In this document: one piece after another, positions 23,894 to 33,269 of the stretch
Numbering within the stretch: position 1 is the stretch's first letter
Layout: each line of letters starts with the position of its first letter
Assembly (NCBI RefSeq): GCF_037914945.1
Contig: NZ_CP149787.1
Span: 682,001 to 746,000, forward strand
Length of the DNA stretch: 64,000 nt
Direction: 5' to 3'
Source of the DNA: Haloterrigena sp. KLK7
GTDB lineage: Archaea; Halobacteriota; Halobacteria; Halobacteriales; Natrialbaceae
Program-made: the position numbers and the translations under genes
Notes under the pieces: model-generated
Seen by the model: the letters and a program-made list of their open reading frames with translations, nothing else
The model's database searches: none
What the model was told of the DNA's origin: nothing

Positions 23894-25240
23894 ATGAGCA
23901 CCATCGACATCCCGCGCGAGCAGTGGGCGACCCGTGCCGGATTCATTCTCGCCGCCGTCGGTAGCGCGGTCGGACTCGGGAACATCTGGCGGTTCCCGTT
24001 TCTGACGGGGGAATCGGGCGGCGCAGTGTTCGTGGCGGTCTACCTGCTTCTCGTCGCACTCGTCGGGCTTCCCGTGATGCTCGTCGAGTTCGTCATCGGA
24101 CGACGATCGGAACGAAATCCGATCGGCGCGTTTCGGCGTCTCGGCCACCCCTCCTGGAAGTTCGCCGGGGTGATCGGCGCGCTCGCAGGGTTCATCATCC
24201 TGTCGTACTACAGCGTCGTCGGGGGCTGGGTACTCCAGTACATCGTCGCCAGCTTCACGGGCGGCTACGGCGGCGACGCGGAGACCTTCTTCCTTCAGAC
24301 CGCGTCCGGAACGAACGCCATCGTCTACCACGCCATCTTCATGGCGCTCGTCGCCGGTATCGTCTCCCTCGGCGTCCGCGAGGGACTCGAGAGAGCGGCC
24401 AAGGTGATGGTGCCGAGCGTCGTGATCCTCCTCGTCGGTCTCGCCGCCTACGGCGCCACGCTCCCGAACGCGAGCGAGGGATACCAGTTCTATCTCAACC
24501 CGGACGTGGGCACGTTCGTGTCCGACGCCGTTTCGATCCTTCCGGCCGCGGCGGGACAGGCGTTCTTCACGCTGTCGCTCGGGATGGGCGTCATGATCAC
24601 CTACTCGTCGTATCTGGGCGAAGACCGCAACCTGCTCTCCGATTCGCTCATCATCGTCGCGATCGACACGTTCATCGCGCTCCTGGCGGGGCTCGTCGTC
24701 TTCCCGTTCCTCGCCTCGCAGGGCGTCGACCTCGAGACCGGCGGCGGCGGCGCCGGCGCCGTCTTCATCAGCCTCGCGGGCGCGTTCGAGACCATGCCCG
24801 CGGGCAACATCGTCGGCGGCATCTTCTTCATCATGCTGGCGATCGCCGCGCTGTCTAGCGCGTTCAGCATCCTCGAGGTCGTCGTCTCCTTCGTGATCGA
24901 TACGTTCGGCGTCGGCCGCGTCCCGGCGACGATCGGGCTCTCGGTCGTCATCTTCCTCTTCGGTATCCCGACCGCACTCGACCTGAACTACCTCGACGCC
25001 TACGACCTGTTCGCGAACAACATCCTGCTCATCGTCGGCGGGCTGGTGCTCTCGATCTTCATCGGCTGGATCTACGCCTCCGACGCGCTCGAGGAACTCG
25101 GGCAGGGCCGGTCCGGGGGCGGTCCGTTCGACACGTACTGGATCACCGTCGTGCGCGTCGTCGTTCCGCTAGTGCTGCTCTATACGGTGTACCTCGCGAT
25201 CGTGGAGTACGTCGAGTTCATTCAGGGCACGTTCCTGTGA
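23894..25240 (+). CDS. Sodium-dependent transporter, NSS/SNF family
   Basis: 448 residues from MSTIDIPREQWATRAGF. The start of TM1, VGSAVGLGNIWRFPFLTGESGG, is the LeuT-type sodium and substrate site; TM2 ends in GLPVMLVEFVIGRRS. Eleven or twelve hydrophobic segments follow, including LSLGMGVMITYSSYL (TM6 equivalent, unwound region). These symporters import amino acids or related amines with Na+, which suits a halophile. A TTG start at 23867 would add nine residues; the ATG gives the standard family length. Substrate is unknown. The 3' end faces the decarboxylase gene at 25546. Confidence 0.92.
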   Translation: MSTIDIPREQWATRAGFILAAVGSAVGLGNIWRFPFLTGESGGAVFVAVYLLLVALVGLPVMLVEFVIGRRSERNPIGAFRRLGHPSWKFAGVIGALAGFIILSYYSVVGGWVLQYIVASFTGGYGGDAETFFLQTASGTNAIVYHAIFMALVAGIVSLGVREGLERAAKVMVPSVVILLVGLAAYGATLPNASEGYQFYLNPDVGTFVSDAVSILPAAAGQAFFTLSLGMGVMITYSSYLGEDRNLLSDSLIIVAIDTFIALLAGLVVFPFLASQGVDLETGGGGAGAVFISLAGAFETMPAGNIVGGIFFIMLAIAALSSAFSILEVVVSFVIDTFGVGRVPATIGLSVVIFLFGIPTALDLNYLDAYDLFANNILLIVGGLVLSIFIGWIYASDALEELGQGRSGGGPFDTYWITVVRVVVPLVLLYTVYLAIVEYVEFIQGTFL

Positions 25241-25545
25241 ACTACCCCACCTTACTCGCTCACTTCGTTCGCTCCTCGAGGTCGGGGGCTCCACCTTGTC
25301 GTATGCTGAACGGTCTCCCTACCGGTCGTCGATCGCCCCTCGATCGGCGTCCCGGACCGCCGACAGCAGTGCGAGCCGGCCGGCAAAGAGCAACCCAGTC
25401 CGACCGGTAACGGTCCGAGAAACAGCACCGCGACGCGACCCTCCCCGATGCGAGGACCGGCGCGACCGCGGCGCCGACCCAGTGCCATACACGCTCCTCG
25501 GGGTGGCGGAAAAACGGGTATCGATTCGCTCGAGCGGCCCCGGCG
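25241..25545. other. Intergenic region with a possible IS200/IS605 end relic
   Basis: 305 bp between convergent genes. At about 25241-25320 a hairpin-forming stretch (ctaccccacc ... gaggtcgggggct) resembles the terminal hairpins of haloarchaeal IS200/IS605 or IS1341-type elements. No transposase or TnpB frame is present, so at most it is a relic. The remainder is GC-rich with no gene. Confidence 0.35.
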
Positions 25546-26631
25546 TCAGTCGTCGCTCGCGACGGGCACGCTCGCGCGCACCTCGAGGCGGTCCAGCTCG
25601 CCGATAAAGGAGGCCAGCATCTCGCGGGTGACGTGGGGCATGCAGACGATCCGCAGTTCGCCGGTCGCGGTCCGGGAGATCCGCCAGCCCTTCGCGCGTA
25701 AGGCGTCGAACGTCGATCGCGGGACGTCGGCCGCGACCAGCGGCAGCGTCGGGTCGACGACCTCGTATCCCCGCTTCTCTAAGGCGTCGGCGAGCCACTC
25801 GGCGTTGTTCTGCGAGCGGACGTACTGGCGCTTGTAGCCCTCGGGCCACAGCTCCTCCATCGCGGCGACGGCGCTCGCGACGCCCGCACCGGAGCGAGTT
25901 CCGGTCAGCGTCGCCTGCGAGGTCGACTCGAGGTAGGGCGTGTCGACGGCGAGTTCGTCGAGCAGCTCGTCGGAGCGGGCCAGCAACCCCCCCGCGGGGA
26001 CCGCGGCCTGGCCCATCTTGTGGGGATCGATCGCCATCGTGTCGACCGGCGCGTGCTCGAAGTTCCACTCGTAGTCCGTGAAGGGGAGGACGAAGCCGCC
26101 CCACGCGGCGTCGACGTGGAGCATGGCGTCGACCGAGCGGGCGATCTCGCCGAGTTCCGGAATCGGATCGACGCGGCCGTACTCGGTCGTCCCCGCGACG
26201 CCGATCACCAGCGCGGTGTCCTCGTCGACCGAGGCGCGGACGGCCTCGAGGTCGGCCCGATGCGCGTCGTCGGTCGGAACGATTCGCAACTCGACGCCGA
26301 GGATGTCCGCGGCCTTCTGGAAGCTGAAGTGGGCCGACTCGGGCATGACCGCGTTGGGACTCGAGCTCTCGGCGCGGTCGCGGGCGATGCGGACGGCCTG
26401 AATGTTCGCTTCCGTCCCGCCGCTGGCGATGTAGCCGGACGGGTCCTCGAGGCCGGCGATCGTTCCCAGCATCGCGATCGCCTCCGCCTCGAGGGCCGAG
26501 ACCGACGGATACGTCCCCGGATCGCCGGGGTTGGTCGCGAGGAACCGTTCGGCCGCGTCGCGCGCTACCGGGTGGGGCTCCGTACACATCGACGACAGCA
26601 CCCGGTCGAACGCTTGCGGCTCGGATTGCAT
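25546..26631 (-). CDS. mfnA: PLP-dependent decarboxylase, MfnA family (aspartate/tyrosine decarboxylase)
   Basis: 361 residues from [12 protein letters not shown]. The group II decarboxylase signatures are [51 protein letters not shown] (Asp for the pyridine nitrogen) and [13 protein letters not shown] (Lys that forms the internal aldimine). MfnA makes tyramine from tyrosine in methanogens; in archaea without methanofuran the related enzyme decarboxylates aspartate to beta-alanine for coenzyme A, and that is the more likely role here. Longer upstream starts add an implausible basic leader. Confidence 0.9.
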   Translation of the reverse strand: MQSEPQAFDRVLSSMCTEPHPVARDAAERFLATNPGDPGTYPSVSALEAEAIAMLGTIAGLEDPSGYIASGGTEANIQAVRIARDRAESSSPNAVMPESAHFSFQKAADILGVELRIVPTDDAHRADLEAVRASVDEDTALVIGVAGTTEYGRVDPIPELGEIARSVDAMLHVDAAWGGFVLPFTDYEWNFEHAPVDTMAIDPHKMGQAAVPAGGLLARSDELLDELAVDTPYLESTSQATLTGTRSGAGVASAVAAMEELWPEGYKRQYVRSQNNAEWLADALEKRGYEVVDPTLPLVAADVPRSTFDALRAKGWRISRTATGELRIVCMPHVTREMLASFIGELDRLEVRASVPVASDD

Positions 26632-26860
26632 ATCACGCACAAGTACGTTCGCCCGTTTAGACGTTGCGTTTAGCCACCATGATTCCGCGTGTCGCGATAC
26701 GGGACGACACGCGCTTCGAATCCCGACCCGCCGTCGGGAACTGACGCGAAATATCACCGCTCGAGTCGGCGCTCGACGGGCCGCCGCACTCGGTCGCGGT
26801 GGGTCGACCCGCGAACGGGGGCCCAGAACGTTGATACCCCGTCAGTCGAAACTCCCGATA

Positions 26861-28153
26861 ATGAGATCGACCGCGTCGCGGTTCGCCGAGTATCTCGGCA
26901 CCGGTGGCGGTGCCCTCGTGCTGTTAGTATTCGGCTTCGTCGACGCGACGGAGGTACAGTCGTTCACGATCGACCTACTGGCGATCACCGTCCGCTTCGT
27001 CTTCCTCGAGGCGCTGTCGGCCGCCGCGGTCTTCACGTTCTTCGTCGGCCTGACCGGCCTGCTGCTGGTTCGGGAGGTGTGGTCCTCGCGCGACGACCTC
27101 GAGCGGGTCACCGACGGCCCGAAACTGACGGCGATCGTCCCGGTCTACCGCGATCACGAGGTGATGGCCGAGAGCGTCGAGAGCCTCTGTGAGAGCCCCT
27201 ACGAGAACCTCGAGGTCGCGATCGTCGCCGAACCGAACGACGAGGTGACGCTCGCGCGGGCTCGAGAACTCGCGGCCGAACGCGACCGCGTGACGTGTCT
27301 GATAAACGGCGAACCGGGATCGAAAGCGGGCGCGATCAACGACGCGGTCCGCGAGAGCGACGCCGACCGTTTCGCGGTCTTCGACGCCGACGAGTGGATC
27401 GCCCCCGAGTTCGTCCCGACAGCGGTGGGCGAACTCCGCGACGGCGCGGACGTCTTTCAGGGCCGGCGCGTCCCGCGGCCGACCGGCGTCGTCGAGACGG
27501 TCGCCTACTGCGAGCGGGTCGTCTTCCACGCCAGCTACAAGCTGGTCGAACTGGCCGGCTTCACGAACTGCCGCAGTTCCTCGACGGCGTTTACCCGCGA
27601 GGCCATCGAGCGCGTCGGCGGCTACGACGACGTGCTCACCGAGGACCTCGACTTCGCTCACGCCTGCTACCGCGAGGGCCTCGAGGTCAGACAGGCCCGC
27701 CAGTGTACCAACACGATGGAGGCACCACACACCTGGAGCGACCTCTGGGGCCAGCGCAAGCGCTGGCGCGTCGGCCAGGTCGAGGTGCTCCACGCCACCC
27801 TCGTCGACCTCCTGCGCGGTCGGGTCGGCCACCGCGGCGCGGTCTCGATCGGTCGGATGTGCTCGAGCCTGTTCGGCAGTCTGTTCACCCTCGCGCTGGT
27901 CTCGAAGCTCCTGTTCCTGCTCGTCCTCGACGTCGAATCCGCCGTCCTGCTCCCGTCGGCGGCCCTCGTGGCCACGATCGGCCTCGTCGCCGTCCGCGAC
28001 CACCGCGACGGTCGGATCGACGGGCTCTCGTGGAGCGTCGCCCTCGCGCCGCTGTGCTACCCCGCATTCGGGGTGCTCACGCTCAGGTCCGTCCTCGCAT
28101 ACGGGCTGAGCTGGGACGGGAGCTGGTACCACGTCGAGAAGACGGGCTCGTAG
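26861..28153 (+). CDS. Membrane glycosyltransferase, family 2
   Basis: 430 residues from MRSTASRFAEYL. There are two N-terminal membrane segments (about 13-32 and 42-68), a GT2 domain (about 85-320) with AIVPVYRDHEVMAESVESL, FDADEW (DxD), TEDLDF (catalytic Asp region) and QRKRW (QxxRW), then three or four C-terminal membrane segments from about 325. This is the processive/cellulose-synthase-like layout, used for polysaccharide or glycolipid synthesis. The acceptor is unknown. The gene runs alone and is followed by an HTH regulator gene 83 bases later. Confidence 0.9.
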   Translation: MRSTASRFAEYLGTGGGALVLLVFGFVDATEVQSFTIDLLAITVRFVFLEALSAAAVFTFFVGLTGLLLVREVWSSRDDLERVTDGPKLTAIVPVYRDHEVMAESVESLCESPYENLEVAIVAEPNDEVTLARARELAAERDRVTCLINGEPGSKAGAINDAVRESDADRFAVFDADEWIAPEFVPTAVGELRDGADVFQGRRVPRPTGVVETVAYCERVVFHASYKLVELAGFTNCRSSSTAFTREAIERVGGYDDVLTEDLDFAHACYREGLEVRQARQCTNTMEAPHTWSDLWGQRKRWRVGQVEVLHATLVDLLRGRVGHRGAVSIGRMCSSLFGSLFTLALVSKLLFLLVLDVESAVLLPSAALVATIGLVAVRDHRDGRIDGLSWSVALAPLCYPAFGVLTLRSVLAYGLSWDGSWYHVEKTGS

Positions 28154-28235
28154 CCGACGGGACCTCGAGCAGCGGTCGGGAACGAGACGCCGGTGCAGTC
28201 CGCGGATTTATTCAGCGCAACCGTGAACGAGTCGT

Positions 28236-28898
28236 ATGAGCGTTATCGCCGAGTTCTCGGTCAAATCCGACGATCTGGCGCTCCATCACGCCCTCACGGC
28301 GGCGCCGCAGATGGTCGTCGAGATCGAGCAGGTCGTGGCGACGATGGAGGACAGAGTGATGCCGTACTTCTGGGTCAGCGGCGGCGACCACGCCGAGTTC
28401 GAGGCGGCGTTTCAGGAAGACGACTCCGTCACGGGCGTCACGCCGATCGACGAAGTCGACGACGCCGTACTGTACCGCGCCGAGTGGACGCGGAACGTCG
28501 AAACGATCGTCTACGCCTACGTCGAACTCGGGGCGACGATCCTCCAGGCGGTCGGGCGGGACGAAAGCTGGGAACTCCGGATGCGATTCGACGATCGGGA
28601 CGGCCTCGCGAAGTTCCAGGACTACTGCGAGGACAACGGGATCGCGTTCGAACTCAATCGCATCAAGGACCAGGAACAGCCGATGGCCAGCGCCCAGTAC
28701 GATCTCACGACGAAGCAACGCGAGACGCTGGTCACGGCGCTCGAGGAGGGGTACTACGAAATCCCACAGGGGATCACGATGACCGAACTCGCCGACCGAA
28801 TGGACGTCTCCCAGCAGGCGCTCTCGAAGCGATTTCACGCCGCCCATCGGAACCTCATTACGAGCACGCTGACGTTCTCCCATCCGGACGACGAGTGA
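28236..28898 (+). CDS. Bat-like regulator with HTH_10 DNA-binding domain
   Basis: 220 residues. The C-terminal domain (about 155-215) has the HTH_10 pattern of the bacterio-opsin activator family: LTTKQRETLVTALEEGYYEIPQGITMTELADRM, then VSQQALSKRFHAAHRNLI. The N-terminal 150 residues form the usual GAF-like/BAT sensor (SVIAEFSVKSDDLALHHAL, MRFDDRDGLAKFQDYC). Such proteins are abundant in haloarchaea, and their targets are normally unknown. There is a good ATG and TATA-like tttattca (28206-28213) about 25 bases upstream. Confidence 0.9.
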   Translation: MSVIAEFSVKSDDLALHHALTAAPQMVVEIEQVVATMEDRVMPYFWVSGGDHAEFEAAFQEDDSVTGVTPIDEVDDAVLYRAEWTRNVETIVYAYVELGATILQAVGRDESWELRMRFDDRDGLAKFQDYCEDNGIAFELNRIKDQEQPMASAQYDLTTKQRETLVTALEEGYYEIPQGITMTELADRMDVSQQALSKRFHAAHRNLITSTLTFSHPDDE

Positions 28899-28986
28899 CT
28901 CCCGCTCTCGGCGACACCGACCGTTCGCTTTCGTGGTGGTGTATACAACCACCTCTCTCTTCCGCAAGGGTCGTCTTTATCCGTAT

Positions 28987-29178
28987 ATGACAGGCCACCG
29001 CCAGAGACAGGAGACCGGCGAGCCCGCGACCGACGAATGGGAGAAAGTAGCCGCGCAATGTCGCGACTGCGAGGCCGTCTACTCCGCGTGGGTCCTCGCC
29101 GACGGCACCGTCCAACCGATCGGCCGAAAGGACGGCTGTCGCTGCGGGTCCTCGGAGTTCGACGCGCTCTCGAGGTGA
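28987..29178 (+). CDS. Small zinc-ribbon-like protein
   Basis: 63 residues from the ATG at 28987. It has CRDCEAVYSAWV and GCRCGSSEFD, two cysteine pairs spaced as in short rubredoxin/zinc-ribbon proteins of haloarchaea, with GTVQPIGRKDG between them. The strand is preceded by ttatccgtat, a weak TATA. Extension to 28933 adds an unlikely leader. Function is unknown, probably metal-stabilised structural or nucleic-acid-binding. Confidence 0.7.
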   Translation: MTGHRQRQETGEPATDEWEKVAAQCRDCEAVYSAWVLADGTVQPIGRKDGCRCGSSEFDALSR

Positions 29179-29272
29179 CGAGGCGACTCGCGGACCGCTG
29201 CGTCGCAGTTCAGTCGCGACACGATAGCTAACGGACGGCGGCGGGCGACGACAAAAACGGCGAACGGAGCGG

Positions 29273-31618
29273 TTAGCGAACCGAATCGAGCAGGAGCTTC
29301 TGTTCGACGCGCTTGACCTCGTGTTGGACGTCGCGGACGGCGTCGATGTTCGCGGAGATCGACGTAACGCCTTCCTTGGCGAGGAACTGGACCATCTCGG
29401 GCTTGGAGCCGGCCTGCCCGCAGATGCTCGTGTCGACGTCGTGTTCGCGGCAGGTCTCGATGACGTCACCGATCAGCTTCAGGATCGCGGGGTGGAGTTC
29501 GTCGAAGCGGTCGGCGACGTGCTCGTTGTTGCGGTCGACCGCGAGCGTGTACTGGGTGAGGTCGTTGGTGCCGAAGGAGGCGAAGTCGATACCCGCCTCG
29601 GCCATCTCCTCGACCGACAGCGCCGAGGCCGGCGTCTCGATCATCGCGCCCCAGCGGCGCTTCTCGGGGTCGATTCCGGCCTCTTTCATGAGCGACTTGG
29701 CCTGATAGATGTCCTCGGCGTCGTTGACCAGCGGGAACATGATCTCGACGTTGTCGTAGCCCATCTCGTAGAGCCGCCGGAACGCCTCGAGTTCGTGGGC
29801 GAAGACGTCGGGGCGGTCGAGCGACCGCCGGATGCCGCGGTACCCCAGCATCGGGTTGTGCTCTTTCGGTTCGTCCTCGCCGCCCTCGAGCTGGCGGAAT
29901 TCGTCAGTCGGGGCGTCGAGGGTGCGTACGCGGACTGGACGGGGGTAGAACTCGTCGGCGACCCCGCGGATCCCCTCGACGAGCTCCGTGATGTAGGCGT
30001 CCTCGCCGTTCTCGTCGATGAACTTCGCGGGCGTCTGGTTCAGCGAGAGAATCATGTGCTCCATGCGGAGCAGTCCGACGCCGTCGGCGCCGGTCGCCGC
30101 CGCGCGTTCGGCGGCCTCCGGGATCGAGACGTTGACCTTGACTTCGGTCGCGGTCATGGGCTTGACCGGCGACTGCGGGCGGACCTCCTCGACGGGTTCG
30201 GTCTCCTCGTCGGGTTCGACCGCAGAGCCCTCCAACACGGCGCCCTTGTCGCCGTCGAGCGTGACGACCTGCCCGTCCTCTAAGACGGACGTCGCGTTGG
30301 TCGTCCCGACGATGGCGGGGACGCCCAGTTCGCGCGAGACGATGGCGGCGTGGCTGGTCATGCCGCCCTCGTCGGTGATGATCCCCGACGCCCGCTTCAT
30401 CGCGGGGACCATGTCCGGCATCGTCATCTCGGTGACGATGATGTCGCCCTCGCCGACCTTATCGAGGTCGTCGAGTTTCGTGACGATCCGCGCGGCGCCG
30501 CTGACGGTGCCCGGACTCGAGCCCAGGCCGTCGACGATGACCTCGCCGGAGGCGTCCGTCCCCGAACTCGAGGACTCGCCGCCGCTGGAAGCCTGAACGC
30601 CGCCGCTGCCGTCGGTCAGGCCCTTCGAGACGTCGACGCCGCCGGTCGCCTCGGCGGCAGTTGCACCGCCGTCGCTCTCGTCGATGGTGGTGATCGGGCG
30701 GGACTGGAGCATGTAGACGTCGCCCTCGACGATGGCCCACTCGACGTCCTGGGGTTCGTCGTAGTGGTCCTCGACGCGCTCGCCGAGATCCATCAGGGCG
30801 CCGATCTCGTCGTCGCTGAGCACTCGCTGGTTGCGCTTGTCCTGCGGGACCTCGGTCTCGACGGTCTCGCCGGTCTCCTCGTCCTTTTCGTGCATCACCT
30901 TCTTCTCGGCGACGGTGACGTCGATCGATCGATCCTCGCGCTCGACGACGTAGTTGTCCGGGGAGACGGCTCCGGAGACGACGGCCTCGCCGAGCCCCCA
31001 GGCGGCCTCGATGATCATCGTCGGATCGCCCGTCGAGGGGTGGCTCGTGAACATCACGCCGGACTTCTCGGCGTCGACCATCTGCTGGACGACGACCGCG
31101 ATGTTCACGGCCGAGTGGTCGAAGCCCTGCTCCTGGCGGTAGTAGATCGCTCGTTGGGTGAACAGCGAGGCCCAGCACTCCCGGACGCGATCGAGCAGCG
31201 CCTCCTCGGTGACGTTGAGGAACGTCTCCTGTTGGCCCGCGAAGGAGGCGTCGGGCAGGTCCTCGGCCGTCGCCGACGACCGCACCGCGACGAACGCCTC
31301 CCCGTCGCCGACCTGTCGGTAGGACTCGAGGATTTCCTCGCGCAGTTCGTCGGGGAACGGCGTCTCGAGGATGAGTTCCTGGGCGCGGTCGGCGGCGTCG
31401 GCCAGCGCCGACGAGTCGTCGACGTCGACGTCGACCGCTTCGAACAGTTCCTCGTCGATTTCGGCTTCTTCGATGAACGATCGATAGGTCCCGGCGGTTA
31501 CGACGAATCCCGGGGGCACGGGCAGCCCAGCACCCGTCAACTCGCCCAGGGAGGCGCCTTTGCCGCCGACCTTCTCGAGGTCGCCGGCACTGATCTCGTC
31601 CAGCCAGAGTACAGCCAT
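29273..31618 (-). CDS. ppsA: Phosphoenolpyruvate synthase (pyruvate, water dikinase)
   Basis: 781 residues from MAVLWLDEISAGDLEKVGGKGASLGEL. The N-terminal ATP-grasp/PEP-pyruvate binding domain (about 1-320) has FVAVRSSATAEDLPDASFAGQQETFLNV and VQQMVDAEKSGVMFTSHPSTGD. A Ser/Gly/Thr-rich spacer (about 345-385) leads to the swivelling phosphohistidine domain with GGMTSHAAIVSRELGVPAIVGT (His acceptor), and the C-terminal TIM barrel ends with CGQAGSKPEMVQFL. It makes PEP from pyruvate and ATP for gluconeogenesis. Family length is normal apart from the spacer. The gene stands alone; the nearby upstream start (31636) is less likely. Confidence 0.95.
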   Translation of the reverse strand: MAVLWLDEISAGDLEKVGGKGASLGELTGAGLPVPPGFVVTAGTYRSFIEEAEIDEELFEAVDVDVDDSSALADAADRAQELILETPFPDELREEILESYRQVGDGEAFVAVRSSATAEDLPDASFAGQQETFLNVTEEALLDRVRECWASLFTQRAIYYRQEQGFDHSAVNIAVVVQQMVDAEKSGVMFTSHPSTGDPTMIIEAAWGLGEAVVSGAVSPDNYVVEREDRSIDVTVAEKKVMHEKDEETGETVETEVPQDKRNQRVLSDDEIGALMDLGERVEDHYDEPQDVEWAIVEGDVYMLQSRPITTIDESDGGATAAEATGGVDVSKGLTDGSGGVQASSGGESSSSGTDASGEVIVDGLGSSPGTVSGAARIVTKLDDLDKVGEGDIIVTEMTMPDMVPAMKRASGIITDEGGMTSHAAIVSRELGVPAIVGTTNATSVLEDGQVVTLDGDKGAVLEGSAVEPDEETEPVEEVRPQSPVKPMTATEVKVNVSIPEAAERAAATGADGVGLLRMEHMILSLNQTPAKFIDENGEDAYITELVEGIRGVADEFYPRPVRVRTLDAPTDEFRQLEGGEDEPKEHNPMLGYRGIRRSLDRPDVFAHELEAFRRLYEMGYDNVEIMFPLVNDAEDIYQAKSLMKEAGIDPEKRRWGAMIETPASALSVEEMAEAGIDFASFGTNDLTQYTLAVDRNNEHVADRFDELHPAILKLIGDVIETCREHDVDTSICGQAGSKPEMVQFLAKEGVTSISANIDAVRDVQHEVKRVEQKLLLDSVR

Positions 31619-31788
31619 TGCTATCTGTCTCGACACCCGAACGAATAAAGAAGGTTGCGAACAGTCGCAGCCATTCGCAACTCGAAACTGAATGAAAATC
31701 TGCGGTAAGTGCCAGTTTACGGCCGGATTCCGGCGACGGTGATGTAACGCCGCGAACAGTTCCGATCGTCACCGGTCGGCTCCCGACC

Positions 31789-32619
31789 TCAGACGTTTCG
31801 GGCGATCGTCAGGTAGCCCGTGTGACCCACCGGCGCGGTCGACGGCCGCGAGCCGCGGTCGTCGAACTGCATCTCCCGCTGGATCGTCTCGCGCGTGCGG
31901 ACGTTCGACAGGTCGACCTCGCGGGCCGCCGCGACGACCTCGCGGGTCGACTCGATGAACGGGCTGTAGACCGCGATGAAGCCGCCGTCGACCAGCAGAT
32001 CGGGCGCGTGCTCGACGACGGCCGCCGCGTCGCCCGTATCGAGGGTCAGCACGTCGAACGACGAGGGCTCGAGCGCGTCGATCTCGTCGGTCAGATCGCC
32101 GGTCCGGACGTCGACGCTGTCGTCGACGCCGCCGAGTTTCATGTTCTCTCGGGCGACGTCCGCGAACTCCGGATCGCGTTCGTAGGTCACCACCTCGGCG
32201 CCCGCGCGGGCCATCGAGGCCGCGAGCACGCCCGTTCCGGTGCCGGTGTCGAGCACGCGGTCGCCCCGCGAGACGCCGGTCTCGCCGATCACCAGTCCGA
32301 CGTCGCGGGGGACCATCGGCGCCCCCGTCCGCTCGAACTGGTGAAACAGGTCCGGGCCGCGAAGCCGGCGCACCCGAAACGCCTCGCCGAGATGCGTCTC
32401 GACGGTGTCGCCCGGCTGGACGTCCTCGGGGACCTCGAGCACGCCCAGATCCGTTCCCTGCTCGCCGCCGGGTCGGATCAGGTACTCGCGGTCGCCCTTG
32501 ACGAGCAGGACGGGGACGCGGTCGTCCGCGTCCACATCTGCATCCGCGTCCGCAGTCCCGTCGGCGCTCGCGGTTCCGTCTCCGTTCGCGTCGGTCTCGG
32601 AAGCGCTATCGTCGGTCAC
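31789..32619 (-). CDS. trmI: tRNA (adenine-N1)-methyltransferase TrmI-like
   Basis: 276 residues with GTG start. The first 33 residues are an acidic low-complexity tail. After that come the family barrel (VPVLLVKGDREYLIRPG), FHQFERTGAPMVPRDVGLVIG and the SAM motif VLDTGTGTGVLAASMARAGAEVVTYE. The DLTDEID and DVLTLDTGDAAAVVEHAPDLL blocks match TrmI/Trm61, which methylates A57/A58 of tRNA in archaea. It is separated from nac by one base (TGA-C-GTG), so the two genes are translationally linked. The overlapping PUA-nac-trmI order is a conserved haloarchaeal arrangement. Confidence 0.9.
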   Translation of the reverse strand: MTDDSASETDANGDGTASADGTADADADVDADDRVPVLLVKGDREYLIRPGGEQGTDLGVLEVPEDVQPGDTVETHLGEAFRVRRLRGPDLFHQFERTGAPMVPRDVGLVIGETGVSRGDRVLDTGTGTGVLAASMARAGAEVVTYERDPEFADVARENMKLGGVDDSVDVRTGDLTDEIDALEPSSFDVLTLDTGDAAAVVEHAPDLLVDGGFIAVYSPFIESTREVVAAAREVDLSNVRTRETIQREMQFDDRGSRPSTAPVGHTGYLTIARNV

Positions 32620-32620
32620 G

Positions 32621-33001
32621 TCACTCGAGACGCTCGACCGCCGCGGCGAGATCGCCGTCGACCGCCTCGAGCGCGTCGCGGGCGTCGTCCTCGCTCACGC
32701 CGGCGCGGGTGGCGACGAGTTCGACGTCCTCGTCGGGGATCGCGTCCCCGGCGTCCGCGTCGGCGCCGGCGCTGGCGCCGGCGGCACCGGACTCGACCTG
32801 TTCGGGCGAGCCGATGATCTGGTAGGTCTCCTCGCCGCGGGCGTCCATCTTGGTGACCTCGGCATTGTTGAAGACGAGGTCGTACTCGTCGGTGCGGATG
32901 ATGACCTCCTCGGCGTCGATATCCTCGACGTCGATCCCCATCTGTTGCATCATCTGTTCCATCTTGCGCGGATTCAGACCGCCGCCGCCTCCTCCAAACA
33001 T
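32621..33001 (-). CDS. nac: Nascent polypeptide-associated complex protein
   Basis: 126 residues: [37 protein letters not shown] is the standard archaeal NAC start, the beta-barrel NAC domain spans about 20-75 ([22 protein letters not shown]), and the C-terminal UBA domain is [36 protein letters not shown]. An Ala/Gly/Asp linker joins them. It forms a homodimer on ribosomes. The gene is coupled to trmI. Confidence 0.96.
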   Translation of the reverse strand: MFGGGGGGLNPRKMEQMMQQMGIDVEDIDAEEVIIRTDEYDLVFNNAEVTKMDARGEETYQIIGSPEQVESGAAGASAGADADAGDAIPDEDVELVATRAGVSEDDARDALEAVDGDLAAAVERLE

Positions 33002-33269
33002 ACCCGATACGTCGCCACCCGCGACCTTTTACTCTGCGGTTCAAACTTTTACTCTGTGTGCGGTCGCTTCGCGACCGCACTCGGTAAAACTTTGATGAAA
33101 AGCGCTCCTCCCTCCGTTCTCTCACTCCTTTCAGTCGTTCGGTCACATCGGTCGTCGGCCCGCTCGCTCCCTTCGGTCGCTCGCGGTCGGTTTCGTGTGA
33201 CGGCCTGCCCTCCCCCGAGTCACATACCCTCACATTCGTTCGGGTATGCTCCCGGCCACGTATTCTGGT
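33002..33269. repeat. Haloarchaeal intergenic repeat element with hairpins
   Basis: Between the PUA and nac genes. It contains the direct repeat cttttactctg (33026-33036 and 33046-33056), a perfect 10-base stem gtgcggtcgc-ttc-gcgaccgcac (33058-33080), then tcggtaaaactttgatgaa and alternating ggtcg/ctcgc units, and at its end a 7-base hairpin catacc(c)...gggtatg (33223-33248). I have met similar intergenic sequence in Natrialbales genomes. It may act as transcript processing or termination signal between PUA and nac. Confidence 0.55.
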
